Both the position numbers and the translations under genes were made by a program. The notes beneath the pieces were generated by a model, which saw nothing but the letters and a program-made list of their open reading frames with translations, did not search any database and was not told where the DNA came from. From Ascidiaceihabitans sp034111945 (GTDB lineage Bacteria; Pseudomonadota; Alphaproteobacteria; Rhodobacterales; Rhodobacteraceae): 64,000 nt of DNA. The stretch spans positions 1-64,000 of the forward strand of contig JBLHSG010000007.1 in assembly GCA_047626725.1 (NCBI GenBank), written 5' to 3'. Of the stretch, positions 1 through 8,171 are shown piece by piece. Every line of letters begins with the position of its first letter. Positions within the stretch are counted from its first letter, which is position 1.

Positions 1-500
1 ATGAAAGATCCGGCGCAAACAGAACTACAATTTCTCCAAGTATCTGCAATGCATAAGTATTTTAGAATTCTGGGATAATCTCCGCATAAAACAGAGACGC
101 GTTCGATAAAAAAGTTTTCCTCAGCCATTCTTCTTTTACATCGCTGTTGGTAACGCTCTGGGCCCCTGTAGGTCTAGAAATGCCCCTGTTTATGCCCCCG
201 CGTGAGGTGAGCTTAGGGATGAGGCAACTCGTGTGGATTTATAGGGCTAGGGGAAGCCTCTGGAATAGCTTCACTTGTATGCTCCCCTGTTAGCCGTCTT
301 GTTTGAATAAGCCCCTTAGGAAAGAGGGATCTAACTAATAGGTATAAGTAATGGATAAGAGGAAAGAGAAAGAAAGATAGGAGGGGAAACATATATAAGG
401 GAATACTATAAGAATCTCATCACCATCATAGTCCAATAATCCTCCCCATCACTAAGTTGCCCCTTCTGTTCCTGTTGTTCCTTATAGATAGTCCTTCAGT
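1..500. other. Left flank without a recognisable gene
   Basis: No recognisable gene lies here. The first 78 bases are an open frame on the plus strand (26 codons, ending at a TAA at 76-78) that could be the 3' end of a gene cut by the window edge, but it resembles nothing I know. The rest is AT-rich with stops in all frames and has a purine-rich stretch at about 355-390. The part from 256 to 319 recurs at 13.04 kb (see the repeat entries). Confidence 0.4.
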
Positions 501-660
501 ATGACAGTGATAAGCGATCCCAGACATTCCAGACCTATCGATGTGCATAGGTGGTCAGATCATCCTGAGGTGAAGGCCTTGGTAGAAGATATCTGGGAAA
601 ATCACTTGCCTGAAGCGTTCACTGGGAAGCCAGGTGAGAAAAAGACGGGGCCGAAGCCTA
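256..660 (+). repeat. Repeat copy A (full-length parent of the 13.0-kb copy)
   Basis: Two blocks, 256-319 and 587-660, recur in the same order and orientation at 13041-13185, where the roughly 265 bases between them are missing. Copy A covers the region upstream of the 290-aa gene plus its first ~50 codons, so it keeps the ancestral arrangement. The 3' block matches almost base for base; the 5' block is diverged by scattered substitutions. This marks both places as pieces of one mobile or integrated element. Confidence 0.8.
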
Positions 661-1373
661 AGACCCCTTTCAAGCACCAGTTAAGAGTTATGATACTGGA
701 CCACTATGTGGCTTGGTTACAGGATCCGGAGCTTTGTATTGGCATGTCGATGTCCGTGAACGAGTGGAAAACCAATTCGCGGTATAACGCTCTGCATCTG
801 TCCAAAATGCTGATCCAAATTGCCAACGTGTTGGTTGCTGCTGGACTGCTCGATAAAGCCAATGCGAGCTATTCTGGCCCCAATGCGAAGAGTAACAGGA
901 CCACTCGCCTTCGGGCATCGGAAAAGCTCCAAGGCTTGTTCAAGGCGGCCAAGTTCGTACGTGATGACGTGACCCGCTTCGAAGGTGAGGAGATTATCAT
1001 TCTCCGTGACGAAAAGGACGTACGCAGAGTTGGCAAGCAATTGGAATACGCTGGCACCGACCAAACCAATGCTATGCGAGAAGAGCTGAAAGCCTACAAT
1101 GATCTGCTGCAATCATCCTTCATCGACATCGCCACCTTACAGCGACCAATCATCGTAATAGATCCAGACGTTCTAGCATCGAACGTCGTTATCCATCCGG
1201 ACAATAGCAGATCCAGACGTGTCTTTAGTCGTGCTGACTGGAGCATGAATGGGCGCTTCTATGGTGGCTGGTGGCAAAGGGTGAACGACGACTGGCGCTC
1301 TAAGATATTCATTGATGACCAGCCCACAATCGAAGTGGACTTCAGCCACAGCTTTGAGGGTGCTGAGCATTGA
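501..1373 (+). pseudogene. Probable mobile-element protein, 3'-truncated
   Basis: A 290-codon frame. Near its C-terminus it has the motif GRFYGGWWQRV followed by RSKIFIDDQPTIEVDFS. I associate this signature with longer proteins of plasmids and integrated elements in alphaproteobacteria, in which the acidic ELDY/EVDF-type motif is followed by more sequence including a conserved His. Here the frame stops 9 residues after that motif, so the C-terminal domain is missing. The N-terminal third contains a basic, proline-rich stretch around residues 42-60. From about 1354 another frame reads as the tail of a different gene, so a deletion junction probably lies near 1345-1360. The biochemical function is not known to me; a relation to replication proteins of mobile elements is only a guess. 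Confidence 0.5.
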
Positions 1374-1470
1374 GGAGGACTGCGTGACTGGGGTTGCCCT
1401 GAGCGGTCCTCTCGTGGGGCAGTACGGTGAACCCGCGTTGGCCTTGATCGCGGAGGTGCTGGAGCTATGA
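1354..1470 (+). pseudogene. C-terminal remnant of a gene upstream of the integrase
   Basis: In the frame of the GTG at 1384, codons read ...VLSIEEDCVTGVALSGPLV... and end in TGA at 1468-1470. That stop overlaps the ATG of the integrase fragment by ATGA. Such a four-base overlap is typical of translationally coupled genes, so this is probably the last ~38 codons of a gene whose body was deleted. It is now joined out of frame to the 290-aa gene. The family is not recognised. Confidence 0.35.
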
Positions 1471-1697
1471 GATACGCAACACTGAAACAGCAAACGTGGA
1501 TCTACCGCCGTCACTATCCGAAGGACGTGGGGGCGATACTTGGGTTGAAGCCGCATCACACCTACGAGGTTAGGGTTCAGTACAGGAGCTTCCAAAGTCG
1601 GCTTTGCGTCGCGCCGAAACGCACAAACTTTAAAATCTCAACAGTCAACAAGGTCAGAAAACTGGCTGATCTATCTAGGTTGTCCTTTTGGTCCTGA
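1467..1697 (+). pseudogene. Tyrosine recombinase (integrase) N-terminal fragment
   Basis: The first ~27 residues (MRYATLKQQTWIYRRHYPKD, then a short VGAILG) have the shape of the N-terminus of phage-type integrases from alphaproteobacteria: a beta-strand with the W-Y/F-RR-PKD pattern preceding the SAM-like core-binding domain. After about residue 31 similarity to that family fades, and the frame ends at codon 76, against 350-450 residues for an intact integrase. The core-binding and catalytic domains (R...HxxR...Y) are absent. It is best read as debris of an integrated element whose 3' part was lost, consistent with the other scars at 1.35 kb and 13 kb. Confidence 0.45.
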
Positions 1698-1798
1698 ATA
1701 ACATGAACAAAAATCACTTCGTCCAAAATGCAAGCAACGACCATCTTATAGAAATCTGAGGAATTTGGTCGCATTATTCAGCCATTTTATCGCATCAA

Positions 1799-3043
1799 TC
1801 AAAACCGCTTTGGGTCAAAATTGTTGATGTTGCAATCGGGCGTCCGTTTTAACGCAAGGTCAGTGACGATTTTGCCCGTTATGCCCCCCAAAGTTAGACC
1901 GATATGTTGATGCCCAAAGGCAAATATAATGCGTTTTGAATTTTCGGAATGCCCGATGACAGGAAGTGAATCGGGCATGGTCGGACGATGCCCCAACCAA
2001 GTATCATCAGGCGTGCCAAGATCACCGAACATTTCCGTAGATTTACGTCTTAAATAGTTGGTGGAATTGGCGTTAAACGCCGCATCGATGGCATTGATTT
2101 CCACCGTACCTGCTATCCGCAAACCATGCGCCATTGGTGTCGCGTAAAAGCCCGCCTCGGCCCACCCGACGGGGCGCGAAACAAGGTCTCCCGCGTCGCG
2201 GTAAAGGATGTGGTATCCGCGTTCGGTTCCCAGTGGCAACTTTTCTGCGCCGGTTCCTTTTATCTGGCGTGAACGTGCGCCTGCGGTCAGTGCAAGATGC
2301 CCACCACGGATTTTTGTCCCATCGCACAGGTGCGCCGTCACACCTGTGCCATCTTCTTCGCAGCTGGCAACACTATTGGTTAGGTGCGTCCCGCCCAGTG
2401 CCTCAAATCGTCTTTGCATCCGTCGGACAAGGTCCTGCGGGTTGGTGATATGGCGGGCGCCTTTAAAGCGTAGCCCCCTATAGATCGGTTGCTGTAGATT
2501 AGGTTCCAATTGGCGAACCTCATCTGGCGTGAGTTCGTCAAAATCCACGCCTTGCGCCGCGCGCATCGCGTTACCCTCCGCCGCGCGTTCATAGCCAGCG
2601 CGACTGGACCAGACATAAAGGCAATCATTGCTCACGATAAGGTCTTGGGCCTGCGCCTCGGCGATCAGAGGATCAAGGCCACCGTCTGAATGGGTCAAAA
2701 ATTGCCCCAGCGCCTGACTGATGTGTTTCACGCGCGATGGGCGGCAATTGTTCAGAAACGAAAGCATCCAGCGCGGGTTTTTCAACCCGTATCCAAGATT
2801 GAAACTGAGCGGGCTGTCGCGACTGGTTAACAATTGTGGGAGTGAGGCAAAGATCGACGGGCTATTAACCGGGATGCAAGCATAGGTGGCCAAAGTACAG
2901 GCCGAGCCATAGGTGGTCCCCGACCCGACTGGGTTGGGATCACATATAAGCGTCTTCAGACCCTCTTTTTGTGCCCATAGCGCCGTTGACATGCCGACGA
3001 TGCCAGCGCCAACGACAATCATATCGAAATCATTATGTGCCAT
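1799..3043 (-). CDS. FAD-dependent amino-acid/amine oxidoreductase, DadA-like (DAO superfamily)
   Basis: It oxidises a C-N bond with FAD, probably of an amino acid or glycine-type product, and feeds electrons to the respiratory chain. The Rossmann FAD motif VVGAGIVGMSTALWAQKEG lies at residues ~8-26. The C-terminal half carries the DAO/DadA signature GHRPTMPDSLPVIG and a final FAFGHQHIGLTLGG FAD-binding segment. The length (~414 aa) matches D-amino-acid dehydrogenase small subunits. A longer frame opens at 3100, but the ATG at 3043 is preceded by AGGAAGG at good distance and starts right before the FAD motif. It is the last gene of the catabolic operon, 96 bp after the alcohol dehydrogenase. 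In a Puu-type pathway a DAO-family enzyme oxidises the gamma-glutamyl amine; this one looks closer to DadA than to PuuB, so it may instead act on a released amino acid. Confidence 0.8.
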   Translation of the reverse strand: MAHNDFDMIVVGAGIVGMSTALWAQKEGLKTLICDPNPVGSGTTYGSACTLATYACIPVNSPSIFASLPQLLTSRDSPLSFNLGYGLKNPRWMLSFLNNCRPSRVKHISQALGQFLTHSDGGLDPLIAEAQAQDLIVSNDCLYVWSSRAGYERAAEGNAMRAAQGVDFDELTPDEVRQLEPNLQQPIYRGLRFKGARHITNPQDLVRRMQRRFEALGGTHLTNSVASCEEDGTGVTAHLCDGTKIRGGHLALTAGARSRQIKGTGAEKLPLGTERGYHILYRDAGDLVSRPVGWAEAGFYATPMAHGLRIAGTVEINAIDAAFNANSTNYLRRKSTEMFGDLGTPDDTWLGHRPTMPDSLPVIGHSENSKRIIFAFGHQHIGLTLGGITGKIVTDLALKRTPDCNINNFDPKRF

Positions 3044-3139
3044 CGGCCGCCTTCCTGCGCATGCGTTTGGGTACGAGAGCCACTGCTCCAGAAAGACCAA
3101 CTAACCTCTGACTATCGAATTTAGTGTCGAACACGAAAT

Positions 3140-4285
3140 TTAGACGATCTCAAGCAACAACTTTAGGGTGTTCTCTTTGGTCAGTTCGATCGGGTTTCCG
3201 CCGGTACTTGGATCAATCAAAGCACCTGCCACGATCCGTTCAACATCGGGGTTTTCGATGCCAAGGCCGGTTAGGTTTTTGGGAATACCCAGCGACGTGT
3301 TCAGGTCGTCGACATAGGCACAGAACCCATCAAACCCGCCTGAAATCCCTAGGTAATTGGCTGCATCCCTCATAACATCCGTGATCGCAGGGCGATTGAA
3401 TTGCAGCACGGCTGGCATACAAACAGCGTTCGTGGTGCCGTGGTGCGTATGGTAAATAGCACCAATCGGGTGCGACAATGCGTGAATTGCGCCAAGCCCT
3501 TTTTGGAACCCCGTCGCCCCCATTATTGCAGCTGACATCATATGGGCGCGGGCCTCAAGGTCGGTGCCATCGGCGTATGCGCGTGGCAGGTAGTCTTTGA
3601 CCAATCGCATGCCCTCCAACGCCATACCTTGGGACATGGGGTGGTAGTGAGGCGAACAGAAGGCTTCAACGCAATGGGCAAAGGCATCCAGGCCCGTGCC
3701 TGCTGTGATGAAATTGGGCATTCCAACCGTCAGTTCTGGGTCGCAGATGACAACTGCGGGCAGGAATTTTGGATGAAAGATGATCTTCTTTTCTGCGGTC
3801 ACAGAGTTGGTGATGACGGACGCGCGGCCCACTTCGGACCCGGTTCCAGCGGTTGTAGGAACGGCAACGATTGGCGCAATGGCATCTGCGTCGGCGCGGG
3901 TCCACCAGTCACCGATATCTTCAAAATCCCAAAGCGGGCGTGTTTGACCCGCAAGGAAGGCCACCAATTTCCCAAGGTCGAGGCCAGAGCCCCCACCAAA
4001 GGCAACTACACCGTCATGGCCACCGTCGTTGTAGGCTTTCACACCCGCTGCGGCGTTCTTTTCATTGGGGTTTGGATCGACATCTGCAAACATCGCACGC
4101 CCAAGGCCCGCAGCCTCAAGCAGATCAAGCGTTTTGGTGGTGATCGCCATGGTCGCAAGACCCCGATCTGTAACCAAGAGTGGCTTCTTGATCCCAGCCA
4201 CAGCACAGGCATCAGCGATTTCAGAAATGCGGCCAGCGCCGAAACGAATAGAGGTTGGGTAGGACCAGTTTGCAGTAATGCTCAT
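3140..4285 (-). CDS. Iron-containing alcohol dehydrogenase
   Basis: NAD(P)-dependent group III (Fe-ADH) dehydrogenase that interconverts alcohols and aldehydes. The N-terminal half holds the nucleotide-binding GGGSGLDLGK motif. The C-terminal metal domain shows the ligand pattern GTGLDAFAHCVEAF (Asp and His), then GAIHALSHPIGAIYHTHHG (His, His). The 381-residue length is normal and the protein appears complete. The ATG at 4285 lies 4 bp after the end of the aldehyde dehydrogenase gene, so the two are co-transcribed. Together they can take a hydroxyl group to a carboxylate. In this operon the likely substrate is an alcohol group on a (possibly gamma-glutamylated) amine such as an amino alcohol; that assignment is inference. 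Confidence 0.9.
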   Translation of the reverse strand: MSITANWSYPTSIRFGAGRISEIADACAVAGIKKPLLVTDRGLATMAITTKTLDLLEAAGLGRAMFADVDPNPNEKNAAAGVKAYNDGGHDGVVAFGGGSGLDLGKLVAFLAGQTRPLWDFEDIGDWWTRADADAIAPIVAVPTTAGTGSEVGRASVITNSVTAEKKIIFHPKFLPAVVICDPELTVGMPNFITAGTGLDAFAHCVEAFCSPHYHPMSQGMALEGMRLVKDYLPRAYADGTDLEARAHMMSAAIMGATGFQKGLGAIHALSHPIGAIYHTHHGTTNAVCMPAVLQFNRPAITDVMRDAANYLGISGGFDGFCAYVDDLNTSLGIPKNLTGLGIENPDVERIVAGALIDPSTGGNPIELTKENTLKLLLEIV

Positions 4286-4289
4286 GTCT

Positions 4290-5663
4290 TTAGGCTTTCT
4301 TGAGGTGGTATGATTTTGGACGGGTCAGGTTGTGGTACCCAATGACAGACAGACCACCGCCGCGACCTGTGTCTTTGCACCCGGTCCAACATAGGGCGGG
4401 ATCAAGATAATCGGCGCGGTTCATGAACACAGTGCCCGTTTCGATCTGATCCGCAATTGTTTCGGCACGGTCAGCATCGCTGGTCCACAGCGAGGCGGTC
4501 AGGCCAAAGTTGCTATCGTTCATGCGGCGGATCGCTTCGGCGTCATCTTTGACCGACATGATACCAACGACGGGCCCAAAGCTTTCCTCGCGCATCACCC
4601 GCATGTCGTGGGTCACGTTTGTCAGGATTTGCGGCATCAAATATGCGCCGCCGTCTTCGGGAAAATGCGCAGGATCGATATGCGCTTTTGCACCCGCCGC
4701 AATGGCGTCCTTTGTTTGGCCGCGGACTTCGTCGGCAAAGCGTACATGCGCCATTGGGCCAAGGGTGGTTTCTGGGTCCAAAGGGTTGCCCAACTTGTAG
4801 CCATTCACAATTGCCACTGCTTTTTGCACGAATGCATCGAACAAGCTTTCATGGACATAAATCCGTTCGATCCCACAGCAGCACTGACCAGAGTTGAACA
4901 TCGCACCGTCAATCAGCGTATCGACGGCCGCGTCAAGGTTCGCATCCTCCATGACATAGCCAGGGTCTTTGCCCCCCAGTTCCAAACCGATGCCTGTAAA
5001 GGTACCGCTCGCTGCCGCTTCCATCGCTTTGCCGCCACCAACTGAACCGGTGAAGTTCACAAACCCAAACGCACGATCAGCGATCAAAGCAGATGTTGTT
5101 TGGTGATCCAAAAATACGTTCTGGAAAACGTCCTGTGGAATCCCAACTGAATGGAATGCGGCAGCCATGCGTTCCCCCACCAATGGGGTTTGGGACGCAT
5201 GTTTCAACATCACTGCATTGCCCGCGATCAAGGCGGGCGCAACGGTATTGATTGCTGTCATGTACGGGTAATTCCAAGGTGCCACGACCAAGACCAAACC
5301 ATGGGGCACACGTTTGATCACACGACGAAATGCATCGCTGTCCTCAATCTCAATAGGGGCCAGTGCAGTTTCCGCGATCTCAGCCATATAGCTCGCACGT
5401 TCGTTAAATCCGCCAAACTCACCACCGTAGCGGACAGGACGGCCCATTTGATGCGCAATCTCGAGCACGATCTCATCATTCATATTCCCGATGGCTGTAA
5501 CACCTGCTTGCACCAGTTTGATACGCTCCGCGAGTGGACGTGCCGCCCATGCGGTTTGGGCGATCTTTACGCGCGCGACAGCTGTGTCAGCCTCGGCGCG
5601 TGAAAGCGTTTCGCGTGTCGCATATACCGACCCGTCAATGGGAGAGATGCACTGGATAGTCAT
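4290..5663 (-). CDS. NAD(P)-dependent aldehyde dehydrogenase
   Basis: Oxidises an aldehyde to the acid. Class hallmarks in order: the PWNYP substrate/cofactor loop, the NAD-binding VNFTGSVGGGK stretch, the general-base segment GLELGGKDPGYV, the catalytic cysteine in FNSGQCCCGIERIYVH, and the ESFGPVVG segment. The length of 457 aa is typical. It starts 5 bp after the glutamine-synthetase-like gene and ends 4 bp before the Fe-ADH gene. In the Puu scheme it takes the place of PuuC, oxidising a gamma-glutamyl aldehyde to the gamma-glutamyl acid. The three consecutive cysteines at the active site are unremarkable for the superfamily but leave the exact substrate open. Confidence 0.9.
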   Translation of the reverse strand: MTIQCISPIDGSVYATRETLSRAEADTAVARVKIAQTAWAARPLAERIKLVQAGVTAIGNMNDEIVLEIAHQMGRPVRYGGEFGGFNERASYMAEIAETALAPIEIEDSDAFRRVIKRVPHGLVLVVAPWNYPYMTAINTVAPALIAGNAVMLKHASQTPLVGERMAAAFHSVGIPQDVFQNVFLDHQTTSALIADRAFGFVNFTGSVGGGKAMEAAASGTFTGIGLELGGKDPGYVMEDANLDAAVDTLIDGAMFNSGQCCCGIERIYVHESLFDAFVQKAVAIVNGYKLGNPLDPETTLGPMAHVRFADEVRGQTKDAIAAGAKAHIDPAHFPEDGGAYLMPQILTNVTHDMRVMREESFGPVVGIMSVKDDAEAIRRMNDSNFGLTASLWTSDADRAETIADQIETGTVFMNRADYLDPALCWTGCKDTGRGGGLSVIGYHNLTRPKSYHLKKA

Positions 5664-5668
5664 AGCTT

Positions 5669-7033
5669 TTAAGCCCTTTCAAAGCCGCGTGCGATTTCCC
5701 AATCGGTCACGGTGCGGTCAAATTCTTCTTGTTCCCATTCGGCGGCGCGCGTGTAGTGGTCGACAACATCATCGCCCAATGCTTCGCGCAGGAATGCAGA
5801 GTTACGCAGCAATTCGGTGGCCGCGCGTAAAGTCTGTGGAATGTCTGCCGCCTTGGCGTCCTCATAGACATCACCAGTTGTAGCGGCAGGAAGCGCCATT
5901 TTTTCCTCGATCCCCTTGATGCCAGCCGCAAGCATCACAGCCTGTGCCAGATAGGGGTTTAAATCAGAACCACCAATTCGACATTCGACGCGCACGCCCT
6001 TTGTGTCTTCACCGCACAGCCGGAAACCCGCGGTGCGATTGTCGACAGACCAAACGGTTTTGGTCGGCGCGAATGTGCCTTTGGCAAAGCGTTTGTAGCT
6101 GTTGATATAGGGAGCCAGGAAATAGGTGTAATCTGGCGAGTACTTGATCAGGCCCGCCATATAATGGCCCATCAATTCCGACATGCCGTGTTTGGCCGAT
6201 GCGTCAAAGAACGCGGCATCGCCATCTTTCCACAGCGATTGGTGAACGTGGCTGGACGATCCCACACGGTCCTTGTGCCACTTGGGCAGGAATGTCGCGG
6301 CGCGGCCATGTTGCCACGAAATCTCTTTGATCGCGTGTTTGGCGATGGAATGATAATCAGCGCAATCAAGAGCAGGAGAGTAGCGAATGTTCAGCTCCTC
6401 TTGGCCCGCCTCTGCTTCACCCTTGGAATTTTCAATCGGCAATCCGGCGGCGAACAAGTGATTGCGGATCGGACGCATCACGCCTTCTTCTTTGGTAGTT
6501 TGGAAGATGTGGTAGTCTTCGTTGTATCCGCTGATGGGTTCTAGATCGCGGAAGCCCTCTTTGCGGATCTCATCGAAGCTTTTCTCGAAGAGGAAAAACT
6601 CAAGTTCAGTCGCCATTTTGGCTTCAAAACCCAGTGCCTCTAATCGCGCGATCTGTTTCTTCAAAATAGCGCGCGGCGAATGGGGAACCGGCAGGTGGTC
6701 ATGGTGATCAAGGATGTCGCACAGCACCATTGCGGTGCCCTCAAGCCAAGGGACCCTACGAAGGGTCGCCAGGTCAGGCTTCATCACGTAATCGCCATAA
6801 CCAGATTGCCAACTGGTCGAGGCATACCCGTCAGGCGTCGCCATTTCGAGGTCGGTGGCCAGCAAATAGTTGCAGCAGTGGGTTTCCTCAAACGAGGTTT
6901 CCACGAAGTTCACAGCGTGAAAACGTTTACCCATCAAACGACCCTGCATATCCACAAAGCACGCGAGGACAGTATCAATCGATCCATCCGCAACGTGGGC
7001 TTTCAAGTCATCAAAGGTCATAGTTTTGGGCAT
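5669..7033 (-). CDS. Glutamine-synthetase-family gamma-glutamyl-amine ligase (PuuA-like)
   Basis: ATP-dependent ligase joining the gamma-carboxyl of glutamate to an amine. The glutamine-synthetase fold is recognisable: TELEFFLFEK (metal-binding Glu), the EAEAGQEELNIRY segment, the SSSHVHQSLW nucleotide/metal loop, NSYKRF and the arginine-rich FRLCGEDTKGVRVECRIGG active-site strand. GlnA housekeeping enzymes usually have NGSGMHTHxS at the HVHQSL position, so this belongs to the amine-ligase branch (putrescine, ethanolamine, isopropylamine, methylamine type). I place the start at ATG 7033 (MPKTMTFDDL), with GGA 8 bases upstream, rather than 13 codons further out. It sits directly before the aldehyde dehydrogenase and after the TRAP receptor gene, which argues for ligation of an imported amine rather than ammonium assimilation. 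Confidence 0.85.
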   Translation of the reverse strand: MPKTMTFDDLKAHVADGSIDTVLACFVDMQGRLMGKRFHAVNFVETSFEETHCCNYLLATDLEMATPDGYASTSWQSGYGDYVMKPDLATLRRVPWLEGTAMVLCDILDHHDHLPVPHSPRAILKKQIARLEALGFEAKMATELEFFLFEKSFDEIRKEGFRDLEPISGYNEDYHIFQTTKEEGVMRPIRNHLFAAGLPIENSKGEAEAGQEELNIRYSPALDCADYHSIAKHAIKEISWQHGRAATFLPKWHKDRVGSSSHVHQSLWKDGDAAFFDASAKHGMSELMGHYMAGLIKYSPDYTYFLAPYINSYKRFAKGTFAPTKTVWSVDNRTAGFRLCGEDTKGVRVECRIGGSDLNPYLAQAVMLAAGIKGIEEKMALPAATTGDVYEDAKAADIPQTLRAATELLRNSAFLREALGDDVVDHYTRAAEWEQEEFDRTVTDWEIARGFERA

Positions 7034-7056
7034 ATTTTTTCCATTTTTCTCAAATG

Positions 7057-7087
7057 TATTGAGGGCAACCAAATGCTGCCCTCAATA
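7057..7087 (-). promoter_or_regulatory. Intercistronic hairpin downstream of the TRAP receptor gene
   Basis: A perfect 11-bp inverted repeat (TATTGAGGGCA / TGCCCTCAATA, 9-base loop) lies between the receptor stop codon and the ligase gene. No run of Ts follows it in the direction of transcription, so it is unlikely to be a strong intrinsic terminator. Stems in this position often protect the upstream mRNA and let a binding protein be made in excess over the downstream enzymes; that role is inferred. Confidence 0.65.
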
Positions 7088-7095
7088 AAATCATC

Positions 7096-8127
7096 TTAAC
7101 CGTAGCGGTATGGGCGACCAGCTTTAACCATATCGGCGTTGTACTTCTTGAAGATATCAACAACGCGACGCTTGACGTCGGACTCGGCTGCAATTTCTTC
7201 CCAGAACACTTGGGCTGCCGCTTCGACTGTGTCCCACTCTTCGTCCGGGATGGTGGTCAATTCCATTTTTGTCCCATTGACACGCAAGTCGGCTTCGCCG
7301 CCCCAGTACCACCACTGACGGTAGTAGTGTGACTGGTCACAGCAAACACGAAACAGCGTTTGCAGATCTTCTGGCAGTTCATTCCAACGATCCATGTTGG
7401 CAAAAAACGATCCAGCCCATGCGCCAGAGATGTTGTTGGTCAGGAAGTAGTTGGTCACGTCGGCCCAGCCAACTGTGTAGTCTTCAGTGATCCCAGACCA
7501 TGCGACGCCATCAAGTTCGCCAGTTTGCAAGGCGACCTCAATGTCTTCCCAGGGCAAGTTCACAGGAACAACGCCGAATTGGGTAAGGAAACGACCCGCG
7601 GTTGGGAAGGTAAAGATCTTTTTACCCTTTAGGTCTTCAAGGCTGCGAATTGGGTCTTTGGTTGCGAAGTGGCAAGGATCCCATGCCCCAGCAGAGATGT
7701 GTTTTACGCCGACTTTGGAATACTCTTCATCCCAGATTTCGTTTAGACCATATTGGTTGAACAACACTGGAACGTCGAGTGAGTAGCGTGAGCCAAATGG
7801 GAAGTAGCCGCCGAACACTGTGACGTCCGTAGGTGATGCCATTGAATCGTCGTCCGATTGTACTGCATCAATCGTGCCGCGTTGCATCGCCTGAAACAGC
7901 TCACCCGTTGGGACCAATTGGTCGGCAAAGAACAATTCAATCTGCATGCGGTCGCCAGCAATTTTGTTGAACATTTCAATCGCAGGCACGATCACTTCAG
8001 CCGCTAGGGATGCGCCCGCATAGGTCTGCATCCGCCATTTGATTGTGCTTTGGGCCAATGCCGGTGTGGCGAGGGCTGCGGGCGCGGCAATCGCAGCACC
8101 TTGGATAAATTTGCGTCTTGAAGTCAT
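7096..8127 (-). CDS. TRAP transporter substrate-binding protein (DctP family), Tat-exported
   Basis: Periplasmic receptor that captures the substrate and delivers it to the DctQM membrane unit. The N-terminus MTSRRKFIQGAAIAAPAALA ends in an ALA-Q cleavage site and has a twin-arginine motif (SRRKF). The mature part has the usual DctP features, including the FPTAGRFLTQFG segment with the conserved arginine that salt-bridges a substrate carboxylate. It resembles TakP-type receptors for oxo-acids and related anions. The ATG at 8127 has AAGGAGAG upstream; a longer frame to 8205 would overlap dctM and bury the signal peptide. A carboxylate-binding receptor beside an amine ligase suggests the cargo may be zwitterionic or that the family assignment is broad. 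Confidence 0.9.
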   Translation of the reverse strand: MTSRRKFIQGAAIAAPAALATPALAQSTIKWRMQTYAGASLAAEVIVPAIEMFNKIAGDRMQIELFFADQLVPTGELFQAMQRGTIDAVQSDDDSMASPTDVTVFGGYFPFGSRYSLDVPVLFNQYGLNEIWDEEYSKVGVKHISAGAWDPCHFATKDPIRSLEDLKGKKIFTFPTAGRFLTQFGVVPVNLPWEDIEVALQTGELDGVAWSGITEDYTVGWADVTNYFLTNNISGAWAGSFFANMDRWNELPEDLQTLFRVCCDQSHYYRQWWYWGGEADLRVNGTKMELTTIPDEEWDTVEAAAQVFWEEIAAESDVKRRVVDIFKKYNADMVKAGRPYRYG

Positions 8128-8171
8128 GTTTCTCTCCTTGGTTGGGTTTCGACCGATTTGAGACGGTTCTT

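Noticed and set aside
3542..4303. A 253-codon plus-strand frame opposite the Fe-alcohol dehydrogenase
   Set aside because: The minus-strand gene carries all family motifs; the plus-strand frame is a shadow.
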